Notes: generated from the letters alone by a model not told the origin. Positions 1-8,366 are shown, counted from the stretch's first letter. The stretch: DNA of 64,000 bases from Pseudalkalibacillus sp051842935 (GCF_051842935.1 NZ_JBPXRR010000001.1:2728001-2792000), one strand, 5' to 3'. Translations and numbers: made by a program.

Positions 1-747
1 ACACATAAGCATCGGACGCTCGTGATCGGTGAATCCACCTGTCGCTTTAATGCGCGTCACACCACGGTCGATTTCTTTGAAGATTTCATCCCGCACTTCG
101 TCCTCATGCTGCGTAATGATGTACGCCATCTTAGAATAACCGAGTCCCATCTGTACAACGTCGATCGTTTTTGCCGTCAAGAACATACCGATCATCGCAT
201 AGAGCGCTTGTTCAATAGAGAAAACGAACGCCGAAGCCGTTACGATTGCACCATCGATGGATAGAACGCAAAGACCTAGGGAGATTCCTGTATATTTGTG
301 GACGATTTGAGCCGCTAGGTCGATTCCACCCGTTGAAGCTTTTCCGCGGAACACGATCCCGAGTCCTAAACCGACCCCGAGACCTCCGAACAATGCCCCT
401 AGCAAAGGATCGTTCGTAACCGGTTCTGCCCCCTCCGATAAGAAGACGACGAATGGTAAAAACAGCGTTCCGATCAGCGTTTTCACCCCGAAGTTTTTCC
501 CAAGGATGACCACGCCTGCTATGAACAATGGAATATTCAACGACCACTGGACGATCGAAGGCATCCATCCAAATAAATTTTTCAAAATCAAACTGATCCC
601 GACAACACCGCCTGAAGCGATATTGTTCGGTGCTAGAAACAAGTTGAATGCTAACGCGACAAAAGCGGAACCGATCAAAACGAATAGATAATCGAGTGCC
701 GTCAGAACTTTAGGATTTACTTTATTGCGTCGAACTGCCATCATCAT
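1..747 (-). CDS. YitT-family membrane protein (partial, 3' end off window)
   Basis: The frame is open for 249 codons from an ATG at 747 to the left edge, so the C-terminus is missing. The protein starts with a short basic stretch (MMMAVRRNK) followed by several hydrophobic segments, including a glycine-rich GALFGGLGVGLGLG stretch. It ends with a soluble part (YIITQHEDEVRDEIF, then TRIKATGGF) typical of the DUF2179 domain that closes YitT/YvjA proteins. Three in-frame ATGs (747, 744, 741) make the exact start uncertain. Position beside prfB matches yvjA of B. subtilis. The family lies in the membrane; its substrate is not settled. Confidence 0.85.
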   Translation of the reverse strand, partial: MMMAVRRNKVNPKVLTALDYLFVLIGSAFVALAFNLFLAPNNIASGGVVGISLILKNLFGWMPSIVQWSLNIPLFIAGVVILGKNFGVKTLIGTLFLPFVVFLSEGAEPVTNDPLLGALFGGLGVGLGLGIVFRGKASTGGIDLAAQIVHKYTGISLGLCVLSIDGAIVTASAFVFSIEQALYAMIGMFLTAKTIDVVQMGLGYSKMAYIITQHEDEVRDEIFKEIDRGVTRIKATGGFTDHERPMLMC

Positions 748-927
748 GTCGTACCACTCACTTTATGTAAAAGGAAATTTTGGTAGTGTTATAACCTTAA
801 AAAGTATATCACTACCTCGTGATTAAGTAAATTTTCCGATTATTAGCACTAGTTTGTCTATAAAGTCAAGTGGCACAAGGGATGAGAGTTTTGTTTCAGA
901 GTGTGTTCGACATCTTTTACGAATCGT

Positions 928-945
928 CAATCAAACGTTTGATTG
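928..945. repeat. 18-bp perfect palindrome, TCAAACGTTTGA core
   Basis: The sequence CAATCAAACGTTTGATTG is a perfect palindrome between the YitT gene and the prfB terminator. The same core recurs at 51314-51337, about 50 kb away, and a variant lies at 51261-51278. It has no U-tract here, so it is not a classical terminator. It may be an operator for a dimeric regulator or a dispersed small repeat. Confidence 0.7.
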
Positions 946-972
946 GCACTGCATCATCACTGTAAAACTGCG

Positions 973-1010
973 GCAAAAACAACGGGGACAACGTTTTTCC
1001 GCTGTCCCCG
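973..1010 (-). terminator. Rho-independent terminator of prfB
   Basis: On the minus strand an 8-bp GC stem (CGGGGACA/TGTCCCCG, 983-990 with 1003-1010) is followed by a T-rich run, 12 bases after the prfB stop codon. Confidence 0.85.
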
Positions 1011-1021
1011 GTTTCACACGA

Positions 1022-2123
1022 TTATTTAATTCTAGAACGAAGATAAGCGTCGATGAATGGGTCGATTTCGCCATCCATGACCGCGTTGATGTTTCCGATT
1101 TCCACATTCGTACGGTGATCCTTCGCCATACTGTATGGATGGAAAACGTAAGAACGAATCTGGCTTCCCCAGCCGATTTCTTTCTGCTCACCACGGATTT
1201 CATTGAGCTCGGCTTGCTGCTCTTCAATCTTCTTCTGATAGAGCTTCGCTTTCAACATCTTCATTGCACGTTCACGGTTTTTGATCTGAGAACGCTCAGT
1301 TTGACATGACACAATCGTGTTCGTAGGAACGTGTGTCATACGAACCGCCGAGTCAGTCGTGTTGACGTGCTGACCACCAGCTCCACTAGCACGATACGTG
1401 TCCACCTTGATTTCATCCGGCTTCAATTCGATTTCGATATCATCGCTTAACTCAGGCATAACCTCACAAGAAACGAAGGACGTATGACGACGACCAGATG
1501 AGTCAAATGGCGAAATTCGCACGAGACGATGAACACCTTTCTCCGCTTTCAAGTATCCATAAGCATTGTGCCCTTTGATTGATAGGGTCACACTCTTCAC
1601 GCCGGCTTCGTCACCAGGTAAGTAGTCGAGCGTTTCGACCTTGAACCCTTTATTTTCCGCCCAACGCGTATACATTCGTAAAAGCATAGAAGCCCAATCC
1701 TGGGACTCTGTTCCACCGGCACCTGGATGGAGCTCAAGAATCGCATTGTTCTTATCATGCGGTTCACTGAGAAGAAGCGTCAGCTCGAAATCTCCCATCT
1801 GTTTCGAGAGTTCCTTCAATTCGCCTTCCAGCTCACTTTGTAAGTCCGCGTCTTCCTCTTCTTTTACAAGCTCATAGGAAACTTCAAGGTTTTCAAACGT
1901 TTCCTGAAGCTCACGGAATTCGTTGACCACTTCTTTCAAACCATTCACTTCGCCGATGACCGTTTGCGCCGTATCCTGGTTATCCCAAAAATCCGGCTCT
2001 GTCATCTGTTGTTCCAATTCAGCAATACGAGCCTCTTTATGATCTAAGTCAAAGAGACCCCCTAAAATCTTCTATTCGCTTCTGCATCGCAGATAACTCT
2101 TGCTTAATCTCCACTAATTCCAT
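1022..2123 (-). CDS. prfB: Peptide chain release factor 2 (programmed +1 frameshift)
   Basis: RF2 recognises UGA and UAA and triggers peptide release on the ribosome. The gene starts at ATG 2123, nine bases after a strong ribosome site (AAGGAGGAG). It reads 24 codons to CTT followed by an in-frame TGA (2051-2049), then continues in the +1 frame to 1022, giving 366 residues, the usual RF2 length. The body carries the SPF stop-codon-recognition tripeptide (in ISPFDSSGRRH) and the catalytic GGQ loop (GAGGQHVNTTDS). It lies downstream of secA as in B. subtilis, but a terminator separates the two here. Annotation that ignores the frameshift would give a truncated 331-residue product. Confidence 0.97.
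2048..2063 (-). promoter_or_regulatory. prfB autoregulatory frameshift site
   Basis: On the minus strand the order is AGGGGG (2063-2058, a Shine-Dalgarno-like stimulator), TCT, CTT, TGA, C. The slippery CTT-TGA-C with the upstream anti-SD-pairing hexamer is the classical RF2 feedback element: low RF2 slows reading of the UGA and favours the +1 shift. Confidence 0.95.
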
Positions 2124-2150
2124 AATCGTACTCCTCCTTGTTTAGGAAGT

Positions 2151-2256
2151 ACCAGGCACTGATTCGCAACCGTTGATACAGCAGCGATTAGAATCAGTGC
2201 CTGACACCATTTCAAAACCGTTGGTATGACTGACTTCCTCGAGCGTACCTGGCACC
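2151..2256. repeat. Cluster of inverted GTGCCTG-type repeats between secA and prfB
   Basis: The secA-prfB gap holds caggcactgattc (2153-2165) and its exact reverse complement gaatcagtgcctg (2191-2203), 25 bases apart. A third related word, cgtacctggcaccg, follows about 40 bases on. Short GGTGCC-type words of this kind are scattered in many Bacillus genomes. No T-tract follows, so this is more like a small dispersed REP-type repeat than a terminator. Confidence 0.6.
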
Positions 2257-2280
2257 GTAGGAAGAAAGTCACGTTAAAGT

Positions 2281-2305
2281 GAAAAGAAAACTTGGCAGGG
2301 CCAAG
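2281..2305 (-). terminator. Terminator of secA
   Basis: On the minus strand CTTGGC-CCT-GCCAAG (2305-2291) is followed by TTTTCTTTTC, about 30 bases past the secA stop. Confidence 0.8.
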
Positions 2306-2331
2306 CCTTCTTTAAGGTAAATCACTATACG

Positions 2332-4839
2332 TTACGCACCGTGACAGTGCTTATATTTCTTTCCGCTTCCGCAAGGACATGGTTCATTTCGCCCCACATC
2401 ACTTTGCCTACGGACTGGCTTTTTCTTTTGTTGTTCTTGCGCTTTCGGATCGACCGCTTTTCCTTCGGCGACTTTTTCACGCTGCAGGTTCTGCTCCACT
2501 TGCGCCTTCATGACGTAAGTCGCAACTTCCTCTTCAATCGCTTCAACCATCGCTTCAAACATTTGGAATCCTTCGAACTGATACTCACGCAACGGATCAT
2601 TCTGACCATAGGCACGCAAGTGAATACCTTGACGAAGCTGATCCATCGCATCGATGTGATCCATCCATTTACGGTCGACAGAGCGAAGCACGATGACTTT
2701 TTCAAATTCACGCATTTGTTCCCGCTCAAGCTTAGACTCTTTACGGTCGTACTCTTCCTTCACTTTTGCCATGAACACATCGATGATCTCTTCGCGCTCT
2801 TTACCTTTGATGTCCTTGACCGTCACTTCCCCTTCATGCAAGAACGTCGCGTTAGCATAATCGAGGATTGCTTGAAGGTCCCAATCTTCCTGAACCTCTT
2901 CTTCCGGTGTGTGCGCTTCAACAATGCGCTCGACCGTCGACTTGATCATGCGCTCGACGATTTCACGAAGGTTATCTGACTCAAGCACTTCAGCACGTTG
3001 CGCATAAATGATTTCACGCTGTTGACGCATAACATCATCGTATTGCAGCAACTGCTTACGAGCGTCATAGTTATGACCTTCCACTCGTTTTTGCGCCGTC
3101 TCAACCGCTTTGGTAACCATTTTACTTTCTAACGGCTGGTCTTCTTCCATACCAAGGCGGTCCATCATCGCACGCATGTTATCTGAAGCGAATCGACGCA
3201 TCAATTCGTCTTCCATTGAAATATAAAATTGAGAGGAACCTGGGTCCCCTTGACGTCCGGAACGTCCACGGAGCTGGTTATCGATACGACGGGATTCGTG
3301 ACGCTCAGTACCGACGATATGAAGACCACCAAGATCCAGAACACCTTCACCAAGCTTGATGTCCGTACCACGACCAGCCATGTTTGTTGCAATCGTAACG
3401 GCACCTTTTTGACCGGCATCTTCGATGATCTGTGCCTCACGACCGTGGTTCTTCGCGTTCAATACGTTATGTGGGACGCCTTTTTTCTTCAGTAAAGTTG
3501 CGATCAATTCAGATGTTTCAACTGCAACCGTACCAACAAGAACAGGTTGTCCTTTTCGATGACGCTCAGCCACATCGTTTACAACCGCACGAAACTTCCC
3601 TTCTTGCGTCTTATAAATGTGGTCCGGATTATCCAGTCGCGCAATCGGCCTGTTCGTCGGAATGACGATAACATCCATGTTGTAAATGTTACGGAATTCC
3701 TCTTCTTCCGTTTTCGCCGTACCGGTCATACCGGCAAGCTTGTTGTACATACGGAAGTAGTTCTGGAATGTGATTGTGGCAAGTGTCATCGACTCACGCT
3801 GAATTTGAAGCCCTTCTTTCGCCTCAATCGCCTGGTGAAGTCCATCACTGTAACGACGACCTGCCATCAAACGACCCGTAAATGGATCGACGATGACAAC
3901 CTCGCCTTCTTGCACGACGTAATCTGTATCACGATGCATAATCACATGCGCCTTCAACGCCTGGTTGATGTGATGGTTGATTGACACGTTGGAAATATCA
4001 AACAAGTTCTCTACGTTGAAGAACTTCTCGGCTTTGGACATACCTTCTTCCGTCAGCTGAACGTTCTTCGTTTTGATATCAAACGTGTAATCTTCATCAA
4101 GTTTTAACTGATGAATGAATTGGTTTGCAATTCGGTAAAGCTCAGTCGATTTCGCGGAGTTCCCCGAAATGATCAACGGTGTACGTGCTTCGTCAATCAG
4201 AATCGAGTCGACCTCATCGACGATCGCATAGTTCAACGGACGCTGAACCATTTCTTCTTTATACAGAACCATGTTGTCACGGAGATAGTCGAACCCAAGC
4301 TCATTGTTCGTCGCATACGTAATATCCGCACTGTACGCTTCTTTCTTCTCCTCTTTCGAAAGACCCGTGACGTTCAACCCGACTGTCAAACCAAGATAGT
4401 TATACAGTTGGCCCATTTCTTCAGCATCACGCGCAGCCAAGTATTCGTTGACCGTGACGACGTGTACGCCTTTTCCTGTCAGGGCATTCAAATAGACCGG
4501 CATAGTGGCGACTAGCGTCTTACCTTCACCGGTTTTCATTTCAGATATATTTCCTTCGTGCAACGAAACCGCACCCATGATCTGAACCGGGTATGGTCGT
4601 AGCCCAAGCACACGCGTCGCCGCTTCACGTACGACTGCGAACGCTTCAATTAGAATATCATCTAGCGTCTCGCCGTTTTCCAGACGGGACTTGAATTCTT
4701 CTGTCTTCGCCTTCAATTGCTCATGTGACAAAGCTTCCATTTCTGGTCCTAGCGCTTCAACCTCGTCCGCATACTTCTGAAGACGGCCGATTTGACGCTC
4801 GTTACCAGTAGGGAAAATCTTCTTTAACATTCCGATCAT
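2332..4839 (-). CDS. secA: Preprotein translocase ATPase SecA
   Basis: SecA is the cytoplasmic motor that drives secretory proteins through SecYEG. The 835-residue length is normal for Bacillaceae. Visible motifs are Walker A (MKTGEGKT, residues 101-108), the DEVDSILIDEARTP Walker B/DEAD-like region near 208, GMTGTA in nucleotide-binding domain 2, and a C-terminal zinc-binding tail CPCGSGKKYKHCH for SecB-type and lipid contacts. The start at ATG 4839 follows AGAGGTG at suitable spacing. The gene sits between hpf and prfB, as in B. subtilis. Confidence 0.98.
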   Translation of the reverse strand: MIGMLKKIFPTGNERQIGRLQKYADEVEALGPEMEALSHEQLKAKTEEFKSRLENGETLDDILIEAFAVVREAATRVLGLRPYPVQIMGAVSLHEGNISEMKTGEGKTLVATMPVYLNALTGKGVHVVTVNEYLAARDAEEMGQLYNYLGLTVGLNVTGLSKEEKKEAYSADITYATNNELGFDYLRDNMVLYKEEMVQRPLNYAIVDEVDSILIDEARTPLIISGNSAKSTELYRIANQFIHQLKLDEDYTFDIKTKNVQLTEEGMSKAEKFFNVENLFDISNVSINHHINQALKAHVIMHRDTDYVVQEGEVVIVDPFTGRLMAGRRYSDGLHQAIEAKEGLQIQRESMTLATITFQNYFRMYNKLAGMTGTAKTEEEEFRNIYNMDVIVIPTNRPIARLDNPDHIYKTQEGKFRAVVNDVAERHRKGQPVLVGTVAVETSELIATLLKKKGVPHNVLNAKNHGREAQIIEDAGQKGAVTIATNMAGRGTDIKLGEGVLDLGGLHIVGTERHESRRIDNQLRGRSGRQGDPGSSQFYISMEDELMRRFASDNMRAMMDRLGMEEDQPLESKMVTKAVETAQKRVEGHNYDARKQLLQYDDVMRQQREIIYAQRAEVLESDNLREIVERMIKSTVERIVEAHTPEEEVQEDWDLQAILDYANATFLHEGEVTVKDIKGKEREEIIDVFMAKVKEEYDRKESKLEREQMREFEKVIVLRSVDRKWMDHIDAMDQLRQGIHLRAYGQNDPLREYQFEGFQMFEAMVEAIEEEVATYVMKAQVEQNLQREKVAEGKAVDPKAQEQQKKKPVRRQSDVGRNEPCPCGSGKKYKHCHGA

Positions 4840-4984
4840 GAAGTCAGCACCTCTATTTGCAAAATCAATATGATTTTTGAAAATTCTTCTAACTATAGTC
4901 CATGCTTTATTTTAACAGTTTGCAAGAGGAAGGACAAGAATTCAAGGGATAACCGCCCCGCAGAAGTGCTTCTTTTTTCCATGT

Positions 4985-5014
4985 AAAAAGGGCGCGGTCT
5001 TATCGACCGCACCC
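4985..5014 (-). terminator. Terminator of hpf
   Basis: On the minus strand a 10-bp stem (GGGTGCGGTC/GACCGCGCCC with one G-U pair, 5-base loop) is followed by TTTTT, 20 bases past the hpf stop. Confidence 0.88.
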
Positions 5015-5032
5015 AAGTGCATTTTCATTCGT

Positions 5033-5608
5033 CTATTCGATGTCCGGAGCAATCAGCCCGTACTTTCCATCCTTACGTTTGTACACGACGTTCGTTTCTC
5101 CAGATTCCGCATGTGAGAATACAAAGAAATTGTGTCCTAGCATATCCATTTGCAGGATCGCCTCTTGTGTATCCATCGGTTTCAAATCGAATCGCTTGTT
5201 ACGCACCACCGGGAATTCTTCCTCATCCTCTTCTTCTTGCACAAGAGTCGTAGTAGCAGGTGCTGCACTTCCGTTACCATTTGCGAAGGCGAACTTAATC
5301 GCGCCGCCCTGGCGGAATTTACGATTCACTTTCGTTTTGTGCTTTCGGATTTGTCTTTCCAATTTCTCAACCACTAAGTCAATCGCAGCATACATGTCAT
5401 CGTGAGACTCCTCAGCTCGTAACAACAGGCCAGGCATCGGAATCGTCACTTCCACCAGCTGCTCATTATTGAACACCTTTAGGTTGATGTAAACATCAGA
5501 GTTTGGAGTACCATCAAAATAACGCTCCAGCTTACTTACCTTTTTTTCGGAGTAGTTCCTTAATGCAGGTGTTACCTCAATATTATCTCCACGAATGTTA
5601 AAGTTCAT
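5033..5608 (-). CDS. hpf: Long-form ribosome hibernation promoting factor
   Basis: The 191-residue protein has an N-terminal S30AE domain (about 1-105, starting MNFNIRGDNIEVTPALRNYS) that sits in the decoding centre. An acidic linker (EEEDEEEF) precedes a C-terminal dimerisation domain (about 130-185, with FDLKPMDTQEAILQMD). Long HPFs of this type form 100S ribosome dimers in stationary or stressed cells. The ATG at 5608 follows AAGGAGGAG. A sigma-B-like promoter lies upstream, in agreement with yvyD/hpf of B. subtilis. Confidence 0.95.
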   Translation of the reverse strand: MNFNIRGDNIEVTPALRNYSEKKVSKLERYFDGTPNSDVYINLKVFNNEQLVEVTIPMPGLLLRAEESHDDMYAAIDLVVEKLERQIRKHKTKVNRKFRQGGAIKFAFANGNGSAAPATTTLVQEEEDEEEFPVVRNKRFDLKPMDTQEAILQMDMLGHNFFVFSHAESGETNVVYKRKDGKYGLIAPDIE

Positions 5609-5646
5609 GAAAGACTCCTCCTTTCGGTGTTAATATATATTTCGCT

Positions 5647-5673
5647 ATACCCCTTAACAATTCCTTCATAAAC
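5647..5673 (-). promoter_or_regulatory. Candidate sigma-B promoter of hpf
   Basis: On the minus strand GTTTAT (5673-5668), 15 bases, then GGGTAT (5652-5647) match the sigma-B consensus GTTTAA-N12-15-GGGTAT with one mismatch, about 40 bases before the hpf start. Stress control of hpf is known in B. subtilis; here it is inferred from sequence. Confidence 0.65.
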
Positions 5674-5934
5674 ATAAAAGAAAATCAAAAATTCTGACAA
5701 TATTTTTAACTTTCTAGTAAAGTAGTGGAAAACGGGCAAAAACAGCGAAATATATAAGGAAACACGCGGTTTACATGCCGAAGTTCCGGCATGTTACAGA
5801 GATTATTCGACAAACTAGTGTCCAAACTGTAGAGGTCTTTCGGAGGATATATGAAGGGATTGTAAATGAGCATAAGGTACGCCGATAGATCAAAATTATG
5901 TGTGAATTGGAGCTGGTCTTGTAGGCTTGCGGCG
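5674..5934. other. Intergenic stretch without a gene; one 8-bp hairpin
   Basis: No supported gene is seen. A perfect hairpin (acatgccg/cggcatgt, 5773-5780 with 5787-5794) has no T-tract on either strand. A TTG-started minus-strand frame crosses this region but only because of the 21-bp repeats to its right. Confidence 0.5.
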
Positions 5935-6060
5935 TTATTCTGTCCAATTTCGGAATAATTCTGACCAAATCGGAAGTTATTCTTCCCACTTTCGGATTTA
6001 TTCTGCCTAACTCCAATTTAATTCTGCCCAATTCCAAATTAATTCTGTACAACTAACCTC
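5935..6060. repeat. Six tandem 21-bp repeats
   Basis: Six units of exactly 21 bases follow one another, each built as TTATTCTGnCCAAnTTCGGAA with drift; the last two units are the most diverged. Because 21 is a multiple of three, the minus strand shows a false heptapeptide repeat (RINLELG, RIKLELG, RINPKVG). No spacers separate the units, so this is not a CRISPR array. Confidence 0.85.
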
Positions 6061-6069
6061 AAATGGGCA

Positions 6070-6102
6070 AAACAAAACCCGCTCCTCTGAACGAGAAGCG
6101 GG
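6070..6102 (-). terminator. Terminator of the cold-shock gene
   Basis: On the minus strand CCCGCT-TCTC...GAG-GAGCGGG (6102-6078) is followed by TTTTGTTTTG, about 40 bases past the cold-shock stop codon. Confidence 0.85.
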
Positions 6103-6143
6103 AGGGCTTGCTATTAATTCAAATTCTCAAAAAGGAATGTGAA

Positions 6144-6341
6144 TTAAAGCTTTGTTACGTTTGATGCTTGAGGTCCACGGTTGCCTTCTACAACTTCAAA
6201 CTCAACGTCTTGACCTTCTTCAAGAGTTTTGAAGCCTTCAGACTCGATAGCAGAATAGTGTACAAATACGTCGTCTTGACCTTCAACTTCGATGAATCCG
6301 AAGCCCTTCTCTGCATTGAACCATTTTACTTTACCTTGCAT
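6144..6341 (-). CDS. Cold-shock protein (CspA/CspB family)
   Basis: This 65-residue single-domain RNA chaperone starts MQGKVKWFNAEKGFGFIE and carries both nucleic-acid-binding motifs, RNP1 (KGFGFIE) and RNP2 (VFVHYSA). ATG 6341 is preferred over an in-frame GTG at 6350, because the AAAGGA ribosome site is 11 bases before the ATG but only two before the GTG. The gene is monocistronic, with its own promoter and terminator. Length and sequence are ordinary for the family; which paralogue it is cannot be decided from one window. Confidence 0.95.
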   Translation of the reverse strand: MQGKVKWFNAEKGFGFIEVEGQDDVFVHYSAIESEGFKTLEEGQDVEFEVVEGNRGPQASNVTKL

Positions 6342-6395
6342 GTAATTCACATTCCTTTCGTATTGAAAAAATCATGTGGAAATTTCCACAATAAA

Positions 6396-6425
6396 AGTAT
6401 ACAATGTGACAAGCTTTAGAGTCAA
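6396..6425 (-). promoter_or_regulatory. Sigma-A-type promoter of the cold-shock gene
   Basis: On the minus strand TTGACT (6425-6420), 18 bases, TATACT (6401-6396). It leaves a 5' untranslated leader of roughly 50 bases. Confidence 0.65.
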
Positions 6426-6499
6426 CTTTCCAAAAATGATTAGTAAAAAGTTACTAAATGTCAGACAAGCTTAGCTAGGACGCACATACACCAAGGGTA

Positions 6500-7102
6500 T
6501 TAATTCACCATTCTAATGCACACTTCAACCGCTTCTTGGATGGTTTTAAGAGGCCAGCAAGAAAGTCTCCCATCTTGTGTCCCAAGTTCAAAAGAAGCAG
6601 GAACATGGATGAACCCAGCTGGAAATTCCCCACCTCTTTTTTCCAATTCATGAAGTACGGAATACATGACATTGTTACACAAATATGTCCCCGCTGTATT
6701 CGAAATCTCAGCTGGTATTCCCTCTTCTAACAAAGCGTTGACCATCTCCCTAATCGGTAACATTGAAAAATAGGCTGCGGGGCCACCTTCAATTATTGGT
6801 TGATCAACAGGTACCCGACCGGAATTGTCCTTCACACCGTCATTCACGTTAATCGCTACACGTTCTGGTGTTATTTTATTACGACCAGCCGCTAAACCCA
6901 GGGCAATGACTGCATCTGGCTCTAGTTCATCAACTAAGTTCAATAACTTGGGCGAAGCTTGCTCATAATCTACAGGCAACACATGCCCAATAATCTCAAA
7001 CGCTCCAATGGTTTTCCCATCCAATTCTTTTACAATCATTTCAGTCGGATTCATCTTATGATCCAAGAACGGCTCAAAGCCGGTAAGCAGTAACTTTTTC
7101 AT
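6500..7102 (-). CDS. pcp: Pyrrolidone-carboxylate peptidase (pyroglutamyl peptidase I)
   Basis: The enzyme removes N-terminal pyroglutamate from peptides in the cytoplasm (peptidase family C15). The 200-residue protein begins MKKLLLTGFEPF and shows the family triad: Glu80 (in ITPERVAINVND), Cys142 (in NTAGTYLCNN) and His166 (in GFIHVPAS). ATG 7102 is chosen because GAAAGGAG lies just upstream; an 11-codon extension exists but lacks a ribosome site. It is not functionally tied to the flagellar genes next to it. Confidence 0.95.
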   Translation of the reverse strand: MKKLLLTGFEPFLDHKMNPTEMIVKELDGKTIGAFEIIGHVLPVDYEQASPKLLNLVDELEPDAVIALGLAAGRNKITPERVAINVNDGVKDNSGRVPVDQPIIEGGPAAYFSMLPIREMVNALLEEGIPAEISNTAGTYLCNNVMYSVLHELEKRGGEFPAGFIHVPASFELGTQDGRLSCWPLKTIQEAVEVCIRMVN

Positions 7103-7163
7103 GATTCTCTCCTTTCTATGTAAAAAGGATTCCATCTACAACTCATAATGTCCTGCTCCAAAT

Positions 7164-7187
7164 AAAAAAGCCTGGGTCACACCAGAC
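7164..7187 (-). terminator. Terminator ending the flaG-fliDST transcription unit
   Basis: On the minus strand GTCTGG-loop-CCCAGGC and TTTTTT follow directly on the stop codon of the 128-residue hypothetical gene. Confidence 0.85.
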
Positions 7188-7574
7188 TTAATGCTGCAAA
7201 TATGGTTTGAACTCGGACTCAATCAGAACCTTCCATGATAGAAATGCCGGCATCAGCTTCGTTAGAACGATTCGTTTTTTCTCATCCGCATCTTCAAAGT
7301 TCTGTTCCAATTCTTTTACAATATCAATGATGGAACTGAACATCCCAATTTCTTGTTCCACGGCCTTTTCCCCATTAAACACATCCAAGATAATCTTGTT
7401 CGCTCCCTCAATTTGAGAAAACGCGAGGAATACATCCCCAAGAATTCGGTCTCCGGCCATGACTGCATCCTCTTGGTACCGACCTTCAATATAGTTGAAT
7501 CCTTCCTCAATCACCTGCAGCAAATCCACATACTGACTGATCACTTCAAATTGCTTTTGTTCCATTTGAATCAT
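7188..7574 (-). CDS. Hypothetical 128-residue helical protein, last gene of the fliDST unit
   Basis: I do not recognise a named family. The protein is acidic and looks mostly helical (MEQKQFEVISQYVDLLQV, then KIILDVFNGEKAVEQE), with no signal peptide, membrane segment or cysteine pair. It starts nine bases after the fliT-like gene and ends at the shared terminator, so it is very likely co-transcribed with flaG, fliD, fliS and fliT. A role as a flagellar chaperone or export accessory is inference from position and its small acidic helical character. ATG 7574 has AGTAGG upstream; an internal ATG three codons in is also possible. Confidence 0.8.
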   Translation of the reverse strand: MIQMEQKQFEVISQYVDLLQVIEEGFNYIEGRYQEDAVMAGDRILGDVFLAFSQIEGANKIILDVFNGEKAVEQEIGMFSSIIDIVKELEQNFEDADEKKRIVLTKLMPAFLSWKVLIESEFKPYLQH

Positions 7575-7583
7575 ATTTAAAAC

Positions 7584-7934
7584 CTACTTCCGTTTATCAA
7601 AAAACATACCATCTGCACGATTGGACTGATATGGATTTGAATACTTCGTATTGTTTGTCCGCTTCACTCTGATCTTCATCATTTGTGACTTGATCTGTTT
7701 CATCTGTTCGTCGAGATAGGGTTGAATCAGCTTGTTGATTTCCACAAGCTGTTCACCCAGCTCTTTTTCCTCATCTGTATAATCCCCTGACAACCGCTCA
7801 ATCAGCTTTTGACGATAGTCCATATAGGCATTCAGTTCGTCCAGATAGTCTTCTGGCTCTTCCTCCGGCAGCCCTTTTTGAACATGGTCGTAAAGCTTTT
7901 CTGTCTGTTCCAACAATTCCTGTACGTGACTCAT
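7584..7934 (-). CDS. fliT: FliT-like flagellar export chaperone
   Basis: This 116-residue, highly charged helical protein starts MSHVQELLEQTEKLYDHVQK. It follows fliS with no gap, which is the position of fliT in Bacillus. FliT-type proteins bind the filament cap FliD and hold it for export. The sequence is poorly conserved in the family, so the call rests mainly on size, helical content and gene order. The C-terminal 25 residues are basic and polar (NNTKYSNPYQSNRADG), probably disordered. Confidence 0.8.
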   Translation of the reverse strand: MSHVQELLEQTEKLYDHVQKGLPEEEPEDYLDELNAYMDYRQKLIERLSGDYTDEEKELGEQLVEINKLIQPYLDEQMKQIKSQMMKIRVKRTNNTKYSNPYQSNRADGMFFDKRK

Positions 7935-8333
7935 TTAAGCTTGGCCACCCATCCCATAGTTTGCCTTACGGTTCTGCTGGATGACTTCCTTCCAAGTATC
8001 ACGGAATTCCGTCGTCAGCCCTTCCACTTCTTCAATGATTGTCACATCATTTTTCACATTCGCATCGATCAGACGACGATTCATGTAATCGTAAAGCTGC
8101 AGCATCTGATTTCCAACTGGGACATCCGTGTTCAAGGTCACCATCAGCTCTTGAATGATTTTCTGAGCCTTCTGCAAGTTGGTGTTTTTATCTTGAACAT
8201 TTCCTGTTTCAATCGCTGTTTTCGCCTGTTTTAAAAATTTCAAGCAACCATTATATAGCATTAACGTCAATTCACCTGGAGACGCCGTTCCGACAGAATT
8301 TTGTTGGTATGTCTGATAAGCATTAAGAGACAT
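7935..8333 (-). CDS. fliS: Flagellin export chaperone FliS
   Basis: FliS binds the C-terminus of flagellin, prevents premature polymerisation in the cytoplasm, and with FliW-CsrA sets flagellin homeostasis. The 132-residue protein begins MSLNAYQTYQQNSVGTASPG and contains the conserved LTLMLYNGCLKFLKQAK segment and a NRRLIDANVKND helix. It lies between fliD and fliT. Its target, the Hag C-terminus, is the part of hag interrupted by the intron described below. Confidence 0.95.
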   Translation of the reverse strand: MSLNAYQTYQQNSVGTASPGELTLMLYNGCLKFLKQAKTAIETGNVQDKNTNLQKAQKIIQELMVTLNTDVPVGNQMLQLYDYMNRRLIDANVKNDVTIIEEVEGLTTEFRDTWKEVIQQNRKANYGMGGQA

Positions 8334-8366
8334 GGTAATACAAACAACTCCTTATTTTAATGCGGT

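Noticed and set aside
854..1309. Plus-strand 151-codon frame
   Set aside because: It is antisense to prfB and its terminator and looks like a shadow frame.
5773..5794. Terminator of a plus- or minus-strand gene
   Set aside because: The hairpin has no T-tract on either side and no gene ends near it.
5771..6052. 93-codon frame with heptapeptide repeats
   Set aside because: The repeats come from 21-bp DNA repeats, the start is a TTG inside the array, and the rest has no recognisable protein character.
5935..6060. CRISPR array
   Set aside because: Units are directly adjacent without spacers, and no cas genes are present.
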